Assembly: GCA_022704885.1 (NCBI GenBank)
Contig: JAKJFO010000140.1
Coordinates: 1-10,634 of the forward strand
Source: Candidatus Rifleibacteriota bacterium
GTDB lineage: Bacteria; Riflebacteria; Ozemobacteria; Ozemobacterales; Ozemobacteraceae
Direction: 5' to 3'
Length of the DNA stretch: 10,634 nucleotides
The notes under the pieces are model-generated. The model was not told the origin of the DNA, made no database searches, and worked only from the letters and a program-made list of their open reading frames with translations. This document shows positions 1 to 8,640 of this stretch, piece after piece (the stretch's first letter is position 1; each line of letters starts with the position of its first letter). A program made the position numbers and the translations under genes.

Positions 1-2
1 TC

Positions 3-41
3 TTCGGGGTAGAGCGCTCTCACCTCGGTGGCGAAGGCTAA
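3..41 (+). CDS. C-terminal end of an upstream gene (partial)
   Basis: Frame 3 is open from the window edge and ends at a TAA (39-41), encoding the tail FGVERSHLGGEG. The stop touches the AGGAGA ribosome binding site of the next gene, a spacing typical of the operon that follows. Frame 2 is also open here, so the assignment rests only on this fit. Twelve residues are too few to name a product. Confidence 0.4.
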   Translation, partial: FGVERSHLGGEG

Positions 42-51
42 GGAGACAAAT

Positions 52-954
52 ATGGAATTCTTCATCAAACTCAAAAACCTTGACCGCCGCTGGGTGTTCT
101 TGTTCGTAGCCGCTTCTGTTGTGCTGCCGATGATTTTCAAGTTCGATTTTCCGGTATTTCCGGGCAAATCGGTAGCTGGTCTGCACGACTTTGTCGAAAA
201 GCTCCCGGAAGGCACACGCTGCTTTCTGTCGTTCGATTACGACCCTGCCTCTGAGCCTGAACTTGGGCCCTCTGCTATAGCCATTCTGGCCCACATGTTC
301 AGAAGGGGCGTTAAGCCGATGTGTGGTGGCAACTGGCCTCTTGGCGGCGAAATGGCTGAAGCAGCTCTCGATAAGGCGACCAAGATCTATATGTCCACCT
401 ACGATGAAATGAAGGCGGCCGGAAAACTGGCGCCAGGATGCAAGCCAACTCTGGTCAAAGGCGAAGATTACGTTAACCTCGGTTACAAACCGGGTGCGAT
501 CATTCACGTTAAGGCGTTGGTTACTGATTTCATGGGCCCGTATCCGTCTGATCGCGATGGCAACTCGACCAAAGAAATGGCGATCTTCAAGAATCCCGAT
601 GGTCGCAAATTCTCGATGAGTGATGTCGGCATCATCATCAGCTTTACTGCCGGCACCGGCGGTATCGAATCTTTCATCAACGTGGCTGGCGATCATAAGC
701 GCCCGATGGCGGCCGGCTGCACTTCGGTCAATATTCCGCGTTTTATCACCTATATGCAGACCGGGCAGCTGGTTGGCATGACTGGTGGACTTCCCGGCGC
801 TGCCGAGTATGAAAAGCTGATCGATTACATGGGTAAAGGCCGCGAGGGCATGGCTCCGCAGTCTATTGCACATCTGGTTATCATGCTGTTCATCATCGTG
901 GGCAATATCGCGTTTATTGCCGAGCAGAGAGCCGCCAAGCGGAAAAAGGTCTGA
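52..954 (+). CDS. Conserved hypothetical protein with two terminal membrane anchors
   Basis: I do not recognise a named family. The 300-residue protein has a basic N-terminus (KLKNLDRRW), a hydrophobic segment at about residues 14-29, a long mostly soluble middle (about 30-270), a second hydrophobic segment at about 271-289, and a basic tail ending KRKK. By the positive-inside rule both ends are cytoplasmic and the middle lies outside the membrane. The middle has many short Gly-rich turns (CGGNWPLGG, TAGTGG, MTGGLPG) and four Cys, resembling an alpha/beta domain. The ATG at 52 is chosen over a GTG at 28 because AGGAGA (41-46) sits six bases upstream of it. The gene leads a run of closely spaced genes reaching the GlmL/MutL-like ATPase, so it is probably a membrane component of that system (inference). 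Confidence 0.85.
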   Translation: MEFFIKLKNLDRRWVFLFVAASVVLPMIFKFDFPVFPGKSVAGLHDFVEKLPEGTRCFLSFDYDPASEPELGPSAIAILAHMFRRGVKPMCGGNWPLGGEMAEAALDKATKIYMSTYDEMKAAGKLAPGCKPTLVKGEDYVNLGYKPGAIIHVKALVTDFMGPYPSDRDGNSTKEMAIFKNPDGRKFSMSDVGIIISFTAGTGGIESFINVAGDHKRPMAAGCTSVNIPRFITYMQTGQLVGMTGGLPGAAEYEKLIDYMGKGREGMAPQSIAHLVIMLFIIVGNIAFIAEQRAAKRKKV

Positions 955-969
955 GGAGGGAATAACACC

Positions 970-1632
970 ATGACTACAATTACGCTTTCAATCTGGGTTG
1001 GTGCATTCATCACCCTGTGCTGTTTCAGCTTTCTGATCAAGGATAACCCGTTCTATCGCTTTGCCGAACACCTGTTCGTCGGCGTTTCGGCTGGTTATTA
1101 TTTCTCGCTGATTTCTTTCCACCAGGTTCTCAAGCCGAACCTGCTGGCCAAAATCATGCCGGCATACTTTGCGACCGGTCAGGCTGCCAGTGCGCCGCCC
1201 GAATATTCTCTGCTGATACCCGGCTTTCTTGGCATTCTCATGCTGTTCAGGCTTTCTGCTTCATATTCATGGATCAGCCGTTTCACTGTCGCCTTCGTTA
1301 TGGGCGTATCGACCGGTCTGGCCATCGTTTATTCAACCCAGCAGTTCCTGATTCCGCAGGTTGCCAAGGCGATCAGACCTATCGTCGTCGCCGGCGATTA
1401 CTTTCAGAGCTTCTCAAATCTCGTGCTCGTAATTGGCTCGATCTCGTGCCTGTTCTACTTCTTTTTCAGCACCGAGCATCGTGGTCCGGTCTATGGCAAC
1501 GTCGCCCGCGTCGGCATCTGGTTTTTGATGATCAGCTTCGGCGCTTCGTTCGGCGCTACCGTCATGGGTCGTATTTCGCTGCTTATCGGCCGTTTCCAGT
1601 TTCTGTTGTCGGAATGGCTGAAGATAGTCTAG
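970..1632 (+). CDS. Polytopic membrane protein, unknown function
   Basis: This 220-residue protein is strongly hydrophobic, with about six predicted membrane segments near residues 5-23, 31-54, 79-97, 104-124, 148-166 and 181-207. The loop between segments 1 and 2 carries NPFYRFAEHLFVG, in which charged and aromatic residues flank a helix and could be functional. No transporter or enzyme signature is visible. The ATG follows the strong binding site AGGAGGG (954-960) with a nine-base gap, and that site overlaps the stop of the previous gene, so the two are translated together. By context it is an integral membrane partner of the ATPase encoded two genes downstream. Confidence 0.85.
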   Translation: MTTITLSIWVGAFITLCCFSFLIKDNPFYRFAEHLFVGVSAGYYFSLISFHQVLKPNLLAKIMPAYFATGQAASAPPEYSLLIPGFLGILMLFRLSASYSWISRFTVAFVMGVSTGLAIVYSTQQFLIPQVAKAIRPIVVAGDYFQSFSNLVLVIGSISCLFYFFFSTEHRGPVYGNVARVGIWFLMISFGASFGATVMGRISLLIGRFQFLLSEWLKIV

Positions 1633-1647
1633 TGGAGCGTTGATTCG

Positions 1648-1978
1648 ATGGGAATGTGGACGATTCCGAAAGAGCCGACGGAGGAACAGAAGTTTTCCGC
1701 CGCCGAACTCGACGAGTTTACCGCAGCTATTGCTACGGCTGTCTACGCCCGTCGCATGAGCGTTCCGGTCATCATGGCGCTCGAAATGGCCAAGCCGCTG
1801 TCCTTTCTGGGATACAGCAGTCTGGTCGTTTTCGGCCCAATTCTCGAAATGATAATCGACCCGGTCAAGATGGAAAAGTTTCAGGCGTTGCTGGCTGATC
1901 GTAGCCGGATCGAGCGCCTGATCGTCAGCATCGAAGACCTGGAAAAGTCTAAAACAGAAGACAAGGAAGGTGAATCAC

Positions 1979-1992
<14 letters not shown>
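1648..1992 (+). CDS. Small helical protein of the ATPase operon
   Basis: This 114-residue protein of no family I recognise has three parts. The acidic N-terminus (about 1-25) is soluble. The middle (about 36-71) is rich in Met, Ala, Pro and Leu and could lie in or against the membrane. The tail (about 72-114) is charged, probably helical, and ends in a Lys/Glu-rich stretch. The ATG at 1648 is preceded by GGAG (1634-1637); a second ATG at 1654 is possible but further from that site. Its last 14 bases overlap the start of the GlmL/MutL-like gene, which points to translational coupling and fixed stoichiometry with the ATPase. Confidence 0.75.
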
Positions 1993-3784
<1,792 letters not shown>

Positions 3785-3802
3785 GCGAAAGGACAATAAT
3801 CA

Positions 3803-4927
3803 ATGGCCAGTGCATATACCCCAGGTCTCAAAATCGTTGCAAGAACACTAGTCGAAAAAGACAGAAGACTGCCGCTCAAAGGCGACGTTCATGTTAAGAA
3901 GGGCGATCGCGTGACTGCCGAAACGGTAGTTGCCTCGACCAATCTGCCGGGAAACGTTTTTCCGGTTAATATAGCCAACATGCTTGGCTGCGAAGCCCGC
4001 GAAATTACTGATTTTCTCGTGAAAAAAGAAGGTGACCTTCTCGAAAAAGATGATGTCATTGCCGAAACTCAGGGTTTTTTCGGGTTTTTCAAAACTTTCG
4101 TGCGTTCACCAATCAAGGGAACAGTCGAAAGTCTTTCGACCGTAACCGGTCAGGCAATTCTGCGTGAACCGCCGATTCCGGTCGAAGTCCATGCCTATGT
4201 TGATGGCGTTATCGATGACGTATACCCTGAAGAAGGCGTTAAGGTAAATACCGCTGCGACTTTTATTCAGGGCATTTTCGGTATTGGGCCCGAAGTCATC
4301 GGCGATCTCAAGATGGCGGTAAATTCGCCTTCAGACGTTCTCGACAAAGACAACATCAAGCTTGAGCACAAAGGCAAGATCATTGTCGGCGGCTCTCTGG
4401 TAACAGCTGCCGCGCTCGACCGTGCTGTTGAACTCGGCGTCAAAGGCGTTATCGTTGGCGGTTATGATGCGCATGATCTTAAGGAATTCCTCGGATACGA
4501 TCTTGGCGTTGCCATCACCGGAACCGAAGACAAAGGCATAACTCTGGTCGTCACCGAAGGTTTCGGCAAAATCAATATGGCCAAAAAAACCTTCGATCTG
4601 CTCAAGAACGCCGAAGGCCGCAAAACCTCGATCAATGGGGCAACCCAGATTCGTGCCGGTGTTATCAGACCCGAAGTCGTTATTCCGCTGGCAGATGCCA
4701 ATATCGCCGATCAGAAGCATGCCGCCAACACCGGTATGACGGTAGGCACTCTGGTGCGCATCATTCGCCAGCCACATTTCGGCGAAGTTGCCAAAGTAGT
4801 TTCGCTGCCTGAAAAGCCGGTAATCATACCTTCAGAAGCCAAAGTGCGCGTTGTCGAAATTGAGACACTCAATAAAGGCGAAAAGATGATTCTGCCACGC
4901 GCCAACGTTGAAATAATCGAAGAATAA
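3803..4927 (+). CDS. Barrel-sandwich (RnfC-like) and KOW-like domain protein
   Basis: This 374-residue protein has no signal peptide and no membrane segment. The N-terminal part (about 20-165) has the alternating short strands and KGD/EEGxxV turns of barrel-sandwich hybrid domains (RRLPLKGDVHVKKGDRV, SPIKGTVESL, DGVIDDVYPEEGVKV), as in RnfC/NqrA N-termini. The biotin/lipoyl Lys motif is absent. The single Cys (63) rules out the RnfC iron-sulfur clusters. Residues 190-300 form an alpha/beta unit (GKIIVGGSLV, GVKGVIVGGYD, GITLVVTEGFG). The C-terminus (about 311-374) looks KOW/SH3-like (GTLVRIIRQPHFGEVAKVVSLPE). AAAGGA (3788-3793) lies nine bases before the ATG. It starts 18 bases after the ATPase gene, so it is a likely soluble adaptor of the same system (inference). 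Confidence 0.8.
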   Translation: MASAYTPGLKIVARTLVEKDRRLPLKGDVHVKKGDRVTAETVVASTNLPGNVFPVNIANMLGCEAREITDFLVKKEGDLLEKDDVIAETQGFFGFFKTFVRSPIKGTVESLSTVTGQAILREPPIPVEVHAYVDGVIDDVYPEEGVKVNTAATFIQGIFGIGPEVIGDLKMAVNSPSDVLDKDNIKLEHKGKIIVGGSLVTAAALDRAVELGVKGVIVGGYDAHDLKEFLGYDLGVAITGTEDKGITLVVTEGFGKINMAKKTFDLLKNAEGRKTSINGATQIRAGVIRPEVVIPLADANIADQKHAANTGMTVGTLVRIIRQPHFGEVAKVVSLPEKPVIIPSEAKVRVVEIETLNKGEKMILPRANVEIIEE

Positions 4928-4933
4928 GCCAAG

Positions 4934-6163
4934 ATGACAGAAAAATTCAAAGACATCGATCCCGAGCAGCTCAAGAAAGAGGTCAAAGAAGAGCTCATCA
5001 AACGCGAGATTCTCATGGGTCTCGAAGAAGATGAAATAGATCTTTTTGAGTTGTTCAGAGTGCTGCTTAAACACTGGAAGCTGGTAATCGTCATGCCCTT
5101 CGTGGTGGCAGTGCTGGTTGCCCTGTACAGTTTGACTCTGCCGAATCACTTCAAGGCGAGTTCGACGATATTCGTTCATTCAAACAGCAAGCTCAGTGCT
5201 CTCAGCAGCCTGCCGTTCGCCGGAATGATTCCGGGGCTTGGTGGCGGCGGTGGTGGCGCTGAATATCTTATGGCTTATCTTAAGAGCCGCACAATGAGCG
5301 CCCGTATTATCAAACGCTTTGGCATTGCGACCAACCCGGCAATCGTTGGTGAAAGTCCTGATGAAGAGATCAAATACGACGAGATACTCAAGATTGTCGA
5401 TAAGATTGTGTCAGTTGATAAAGACAAGGATGGTTTGATAACAATCTCTGCAGAGACGCTCTCTCCTGAAGTTTCAGCCGAGATTGCCGCTGCTTACGTC
5501 GAGTATCTCAGCAGCTTTGCCCGTGGGCCGCAGAAAGAGAAGCGAGTGTTTATCGAACAGCAGCTCGAAAAGGTAAGTAAAGAGCTCGAACTGGCAGAAG
5601 AAACTTTCAAAGCTTTTCAGGATAAACACCAGATGTTTGCTCTCGAACAGCAGGCTTCGAAGGTGATTGAGAAGTTGTCCAGGCTGGAAGCTGAAAAGGT
5701 TGAAGCTGGTGTCTCTCTGCAGATGCAGGAGAGTCTGCTCAAATCTTCTGGGAGTGTGCCTGAACTGGTGAAGATCGAAGGCCTGAAAGTCTCTGAAGAA
5801 GCTAAAATAGCCGCTCTCGAAAAGGAAATCGGTTCAACCGAAAAAGAAATCGCGCAACTGCCGCAGCTTGCTCTCGAATTCGCCCGCCTTCAGCGAAATC
5901 TAAAGGTCAAAGAAAAGGTGTTTGGCGTTCTGACCGAACAGCACGAAATGGCCAAAATAGCTGAAGCCGAAGAAGGCAGCCAGTTCGAAGTCATCGATGT
6001 GGCACGGGCTCCTGAACTTAAATCAAAACCACGCCGTTCAATCATGGTTATTCTGGCTGGTTTGAGCGCCGGCGTTCTGGGCGTGTTCGCAGCCTTTCTG
6101 ATCGAATTCATCCGTCGTCGCAAAGAACAGGAAGCGAAGCACGCCGCCCCGGCTGCCGCCTGA
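4934..6163 (+). CDS. Wzz-type polysaccharide chain-length determinant
   Basis: Wzz-family (polysaccharide co-polymerase) proteins sit in the inner membrane and set the length of O-antigen or exopolysaccharide chains. This 409-residue protein has the full layout: cytoplasmic head EIDLFELFRVLLKHWK (34-49), first membrane helix (about 50-70), periplasmic domain with a Gly-rich turn PGLGGGGGGAEYL (100-112), long coiled coil (about 185-340), Pro/basic motif APELKSKPRR before the second helix (about 370-392), then a basic, Ala-rich tail. No tyrosine-kinase domain is fused. The ATG lies six bases after the previous stop with no clear Shine-Dalgarno, suggesting translational coupling; an in-frame ATG at 5015 is a less likely start. 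It is the last gene before the terminator and links the upstream operon to glycan assembly. Confidence 0.92.
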   Translation: MTEKFKDIDPEQLKKEVKEELIKREILMGLEEDEIDLFELFRVLLKHWKLVIVMPFVVAVLVALYSLTLPNHFKASSTIFVHSNSKLSALSSLPFAGMIPGLGGGGGGAEYLMAYLKSRTMSARIIKRFGIATNPAIVGESPDEEIKYDEILKIVDKIVSVDKDKDGLITISAETLSPEVSAEIAAAYVEYLSSFARGPQKEKRVFIEQQLEKVSKELELAEETFKAFQDKHQMFALEQQASKVIEKLSRLEAEKVEAGVSLQMQESLLKSSGSVPELVKIEGLKVSEEAKIAALEKEIGSTEKEIAQLPQLALEFARLQRNLKVKEKVFGVLTEQHEMAKIAEAEEGSQFEVIDVARAPELKSKPRRSIMVILAGLSAGVLGVFAAFLIEFIRRRKEQEAKHAAPAAA

Positions 6164-6190
6164 TCTGTTCTAACTTCTGTAACAACGCGT

Positions 6191-6220
6191 AGGGGTTCAA
6201 CCTGTTGAACCCCTATTCTT
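6191..6220 (+). terminator. Rho-independent terminator after the wzz-like gene
   Basis: A perfect 10-bp stem, AGGGGTTCAA (6191-6200) with TTGAACCCCT (6205-6214), closes a four-base CCTG loop and is followed by ATTCTTTAT, a T-rich tract. It lies 27 bases after the stop codon and ends the operon that occupies the first 6 kb. Confidence 0.9.
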
Positions 6221-6290
6221 TATAAGATGATAATTGCAGAATCTTTGTTAAGAAAAATGGCTTTGTTTCCGCTGTTATTAATAGCACAAT

Positions 6291-6320
6291 GCTCGTGCTC
6301 GTGCTCGTGCTCGTAATCGT
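6291..6320. repeat. GCTCGT hexamer tandem repeat
   Basis: Four exact copies of GCTCGT (6291-6314) are followed by a degenerate fifth, AATCGT (6315-6320). They lie in the 222-base spacer between the terminator and the methyltransferase gene, about 30 bases upstream of a possible -10 box. The rest of the spacer is AT-richer than the flanking genes and shows no other feature I can support. Confidence 0.85.
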
Positions 6321-6349
6321 AAGAATCGCTTTCTCTCTGTTTTCGTGAT

Positions 6350-6355
6350 TATAAC
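6350..6355 (+). promoter_or_regulatory. Possible -10 box for the methyltransferase gene
   Basis: TATAAC matches five of six positions of the sigma-70 -10 consensus, 30 bases before the TTG start. No convincing -35 box sits at the right distance. An upstream promoter is expected because a terminator lies between this gene and the previous one. Confidence 0.3.
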
Positions 6356-6385
6356 AACTTTACAAAATAATGCAGGTGTTTCTCA

Positions 6386-8158
6386 TTGATCACATTATTT
6401 TCGTGGTTTAACAGCAGGATCGCAGCAACATACCAGACAACACATCGTCATTCTGCGCGACCTGTTCTTCGAAGCCTTGGCGAAGAAGAAAGTCGCAGAA
6501 TCCATCTTAAAGATTCATCCGATCCGCTGTCGCCTGCTGAAACGCTCCGCCGTCTCGGCGCTCCAGCTGAACTGGCGGACATCTTTACCTCACTGACTGA
6601 TTGTGAAGTAATTCTAAAAACTGCTGCTGATGGCGAAGTGCCAGACCTCGAGCGTCGCGAGAAAAAGCGTAAGCGCAGCACCGGGCAATTTTATACCCCC
6701 GAAGCCTTGGCAGAGAGGCTGGTGGGGATTGCAGAACCTGGATCAGCTGGCGATATTCTCGACCCGGCCTGCGGCGATGGCAGTTTTTTAATGGCTATGG
6801 CAAGGCATCTGGCGCAGAACAATACTCATTCGCAGATTACGCAGATGGCCGCAGATGAGAATGAAGGATTCTTAAGCCGCCTGCACGGTTTTGATATCGA
6901 TCTGCAGGCTTTGTTTATCTGCCTGACCCGCCTGATATGTGCTTTCCCTGGGTGTGGCTGGCCTGTGTTCGAGCATCGCGATTTTCTGATGAATCCGCCA
7001 GATCGGCGCTATTCTGTAATAATTGGCAATCCTCCATATCGCGTTAATCTTGACGATGCTTTTAAAAAGCGTCTGGCTGAGCTTTATGAGACAGGCGAGG
7101 GCGAGAAAGATTTATATACTTTTTTTATCGAGGGTAGCCTCAAGGCTTTGCAGCAGGGCGGTCGGCTTGTTATGCTGACTTCACATACCTATCTGGTGAA
7201 TCATCAGTGCAGCAAAATCAGACGGTTTATTTTTGCCGGCTATTACGCGCGGGCTCTTCTGCTTCTGCCGGCCAGATTCTTCGTGCTGGCTCCTGGCGTT
7301 CTGCCAGTCATTCTGGTTGCCGATGCCGAACAGCCACATGATGACAATCAGCTGAATATTTATACTGATTATATAGAAAAAGACGGCTGGGGCCAGTGTT
7401 ATCAGGCTTCGGCAAAGCTCTTTGAAGCAAGTAACGGCCTTCGCCAGGCGATAGTGCCACCGCAATTGCAGCAGGTTTTTGCCGATATGAACAGTTGCAG
7501 CCGGCTTGGCAGCCATTGCCGTGTCGGCGTCGGCATTCAGGAAGCCCTCAAGCGCGATGGCAAGATATCGCGTTACGTCAGCGACAAGAAGATATCGGCA
7601 ACATATAAGCGCGTTTTGCGTGGACGTGAGCTTGAGCCTTTCAAAATCAACTGGGAAGGCAACTATATCGATTATGGCCCGCATCTGGCCTATGGTGGCG
7701 ATGAAACAGTCTTTGCCGGGCCTAAAATTCTGTATCAGAATATTCGCAATGAGCGCCTCAAGATCAGGCTGGTAGCAGCTTACGACACTGAAGGCTTTTT
7801 TCCGAAAAATTCGCTTTCTTATATTCTTTCTGGATCAAAAGATTTCAGCGAGTGGTTTCTGCTGGGACTGCTCAACAGTCTATTGGTAAATGCCTGGTTC
7901 AGCGGCAATTTTCACAGCTTTCACATTACCGTCACGCAGGTGCGCCAGATTCCGTTTCCGACCTGCTCTGCGGCACTACGGCAAAAGATTGCCGAGTTGG
8001 CAGAGTTGTTAAGCCGAACTGCCGCCAGCACTGGAAAGTGGCAGAAGGCTTATGAGCAGCTGAATCTGCTGGTATGTGAGAGCTACCTTGGTGTCGGAGA
8101 TCATAAACAGCTGTTGACAACCTGTGATAATTTTCTTGATCAGGCCGCCGCATTATGA
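6386..8158 (+). CDS. TaqI/Eco57I-type adenine-N6 DNA methyltransferase
   Basis: The enzyme transfers a methyl group from S-adenosylmethionine to adenine N6 in a specific DNA site. Motifs of the gamma-type order are clear: STGQFYTPEALAERLV (98-113, motif X), DILDPACGDGSFL (123-135, AdoMet-binding motif I), FDID (169-172, motif II), HRDF (197-200, motif III) and catalytic NPPY (215-218, motif IV). The C-terminal half (about 375-560) resembles a TaqI-type target-recognition domain (RVLRGRELEPF, LLGLLNSLL, VRQIPFP). At 590 residues it is far shorter than fused type IIG restriction-methylation enzymes and shows no PD-(D/E)xK motif. No nuclease gene is adjacent, so it looks solitary. The start is TTG at 6386 with AGGTG (6374-6378) seven bases upstream; the frame has no ATG before the catalytic domain, and GTG at 6638 is the alternative start. 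The N-terminal 85 residues are atypical. Confidence 0.9.
   Translation: MITLFSWFNSRIAATYQTTHRHSARPVLRSLGEEESRRIHLKDSSDPLSPAETLRRLGAPAELADIFTSLTDCEVILKTAADGEVPDLERREKKRKRSTGQFYTPEALAERLVGIAEPGSAGDILDPACGDGSFLMAMARHLAQNNTHSQITQMAADENEGFLSRLHGFDIDLQALFICLTRLICAFPGCGWPVFEHRDFLMNPPDRRYSVIIGNPPYRVNLDDAFKKRLAELYETGEGEKDLYTFFIEGSLKALQQGGRLVMLTSHTYLVNHQCSKIRRFIFAGYYARALLLLPARFFVLAPGVLPVILVADAEQPHDDNQLNIYTDYIEKDGWGQCYQASAKLFEASNGLRQAIVPPQLQQVFADMNSCSRLGSHCRVGVGIQEALKRDGKISRYVSDKKISATYKRVLRGRELEPFKINWEGNYIDYGPHLAYGGDETVFAGPKILYQNIRNERLKIRLVAAYDTEGFFPKNSLSYILSGSKDFSEWFLLGLLNSLLVNAWFSGNFHSFHITVTQVRQIPFPTCSAALRQKIAELAELLSRTAASTGKWQKAYEQLNLLVCESYLGVGDHKQLLTTCDNFLDQAAAL
6447..6502. repeat. REP-like imperfect palindrome inside the methyltransferase start region
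   Basis: Nested arms pair as ATTCTGC (6450-6456) with GCAGAAT (6495-6501), GAC (6459-6461) with GTC (6492-6494), and TTCTTCG (6465-6471) with CGAAGAA (6481-6487) around a nine-base loop, giving 17 base pairs. The flanks GTCATTCTG and CAGAATCC recall a palindromic repeat dispersed in many bacterial genomes, often mis-translated as CHSERSEES-like peptides. Here the frame reads it as HSARPVLRSLGEEESRRIH. Confidence 0.65.
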
Positions 8159-8164
8159 TAAATT
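8136..8164 (+). promoter_or_regulatory. Predicted promoter of the fmdB-family gene
   Basis: TTGATC (8136-8141) and TAAATT (8159-8164) are separated by 17 bases, and TGA directly before the -10 supplies an extended -10 element. Each hexamer matches four of six consensus positions. The promoter overlaps the last codons of the methyltransferase gene. Its expected start point, near 8171, falls inside the CIRCE element, the usual arrangement for HrcA repression. Confidence 0.55.
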
Positions 8165-8165
8165 A

Positions 8166-8192
8166 TTAGCACTCTGATAAATCGAGTGCTAA
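8166..8192 (+). promoter_or_regulatory. CIRCE element (HrcA operator)
   Basis: TTAGCACTC (8166-8174), nine spacer bases and GAGTGCTAA (8184-8192) match the CIRCE consensus TTAGCACTC-N9-GAGTGCTAA at every conserved position. HrcA binds this site as a repressor of heat-shock operons such as groESL and dnaK. It sits 30 bases before the ATG of the fmdB-family gene and just after a plausible -10 box, so it would block transcription start and lie in the 5' leader. No chaperone gene follows in this window. Confidence 0.95.
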
Positions 8193-8222
8193 CTGTTTTT
8201 GTGCCCTCAGGAGGAAAGGTTC

Positions 8223-8588
8223 ATGCCAACCTACAGCTATAGATGTACAAAATGTAATTCAACATTTGACGCCTTTCATTCAATGTCGTGCAAAGATCCG
8301 CAGCACTGCCCTGATTGCGGCGGAGAAGGCACCAAGCTGCTTTCTGCCAGTTCGGTCATTTTCAAGGGCTCAGGCTTTTATTCAACCGACTACCGCGATT
8401 CCGGCTATCTCGAAGCCAAAAAGAAAGACGGTAACGGCACCAGCAAACCCGAAAGCAAGCTCGATTCATCAGTCACGCCCGCAGCAGACTCTTCCGCTCC
8501 AGCAAAAAAGGCTGAGACTCCAGCTGCGACTCAGGCGCCATCGACCCCCGCGCCGGTAAAAGCCGCCCCTACCGCCCAGGCCGCCTGA
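8223..8588 (+). CDS. FmdB-family zinc-ribbon protein
   Basis: The first 60 residues match the FmdB/CxxC_CxxC_SSSS zinc-ribbon family: MPTYSYRCTKC, zinc ligands C8, C11, C29 and C32 (with an extra C23), then the typical SSVIFKGSGFYSTDYR segment. The family was named for a putative regulator in a formamidase operon, but its biochemical role is unsettled. The 121-residue protein carries a long low-complexity tail (about 70-121) rich in Ala, Pro, Lys, Ser and Thr, presumably disordered. ATG 8223 is chosen because AGGAGG (8209-8214) lies eight bases upstream; an earlier in-frame codon at 8199 has no such site. A perfect CIRCE element directly upstream predicts induction by heat or unfolded-protein stress through HrcA. 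It appears to be a single-gene unit. Confidence 0.92.
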   Translation: MPTYSYRCTKCNSTFDAFHSMSCKDPQHCPDCGGEGTKLLSASSVIFKGSGFYSTDYRDSGYLEAKKKDGNGTSKPESKLDSSVTPAADSSAPAKKAETPAATQAPSTPAPVKAAPTAQAA

Positions 8589-8640
8589 AGTAAGTACTTT
8601 TACCATTTTTCTGATTTTGCCAGTGTTGCAATGCCCAACT

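Noticed and set aside
28..51. GTG at 28 as the start of the first membrane protein
   Set aside because: The ATG at 52 has AGGAGA at ideal spacing, and the upstream frame ends at 41, overlapping any earlier start.
6291..6320. GCTCGT array as a CRISPR or iteron array
   Set aside because: The copies are only six bases and directly adjacent without spacers; there are no cas or replication genes.
8114..8119. Exact TTGACA as the -35 box of the fmdB gene
   Set aside because: No usable -10 lies 16-18 bases downstream; TTGATC/TAAATT next to the CIRCE element fits better.
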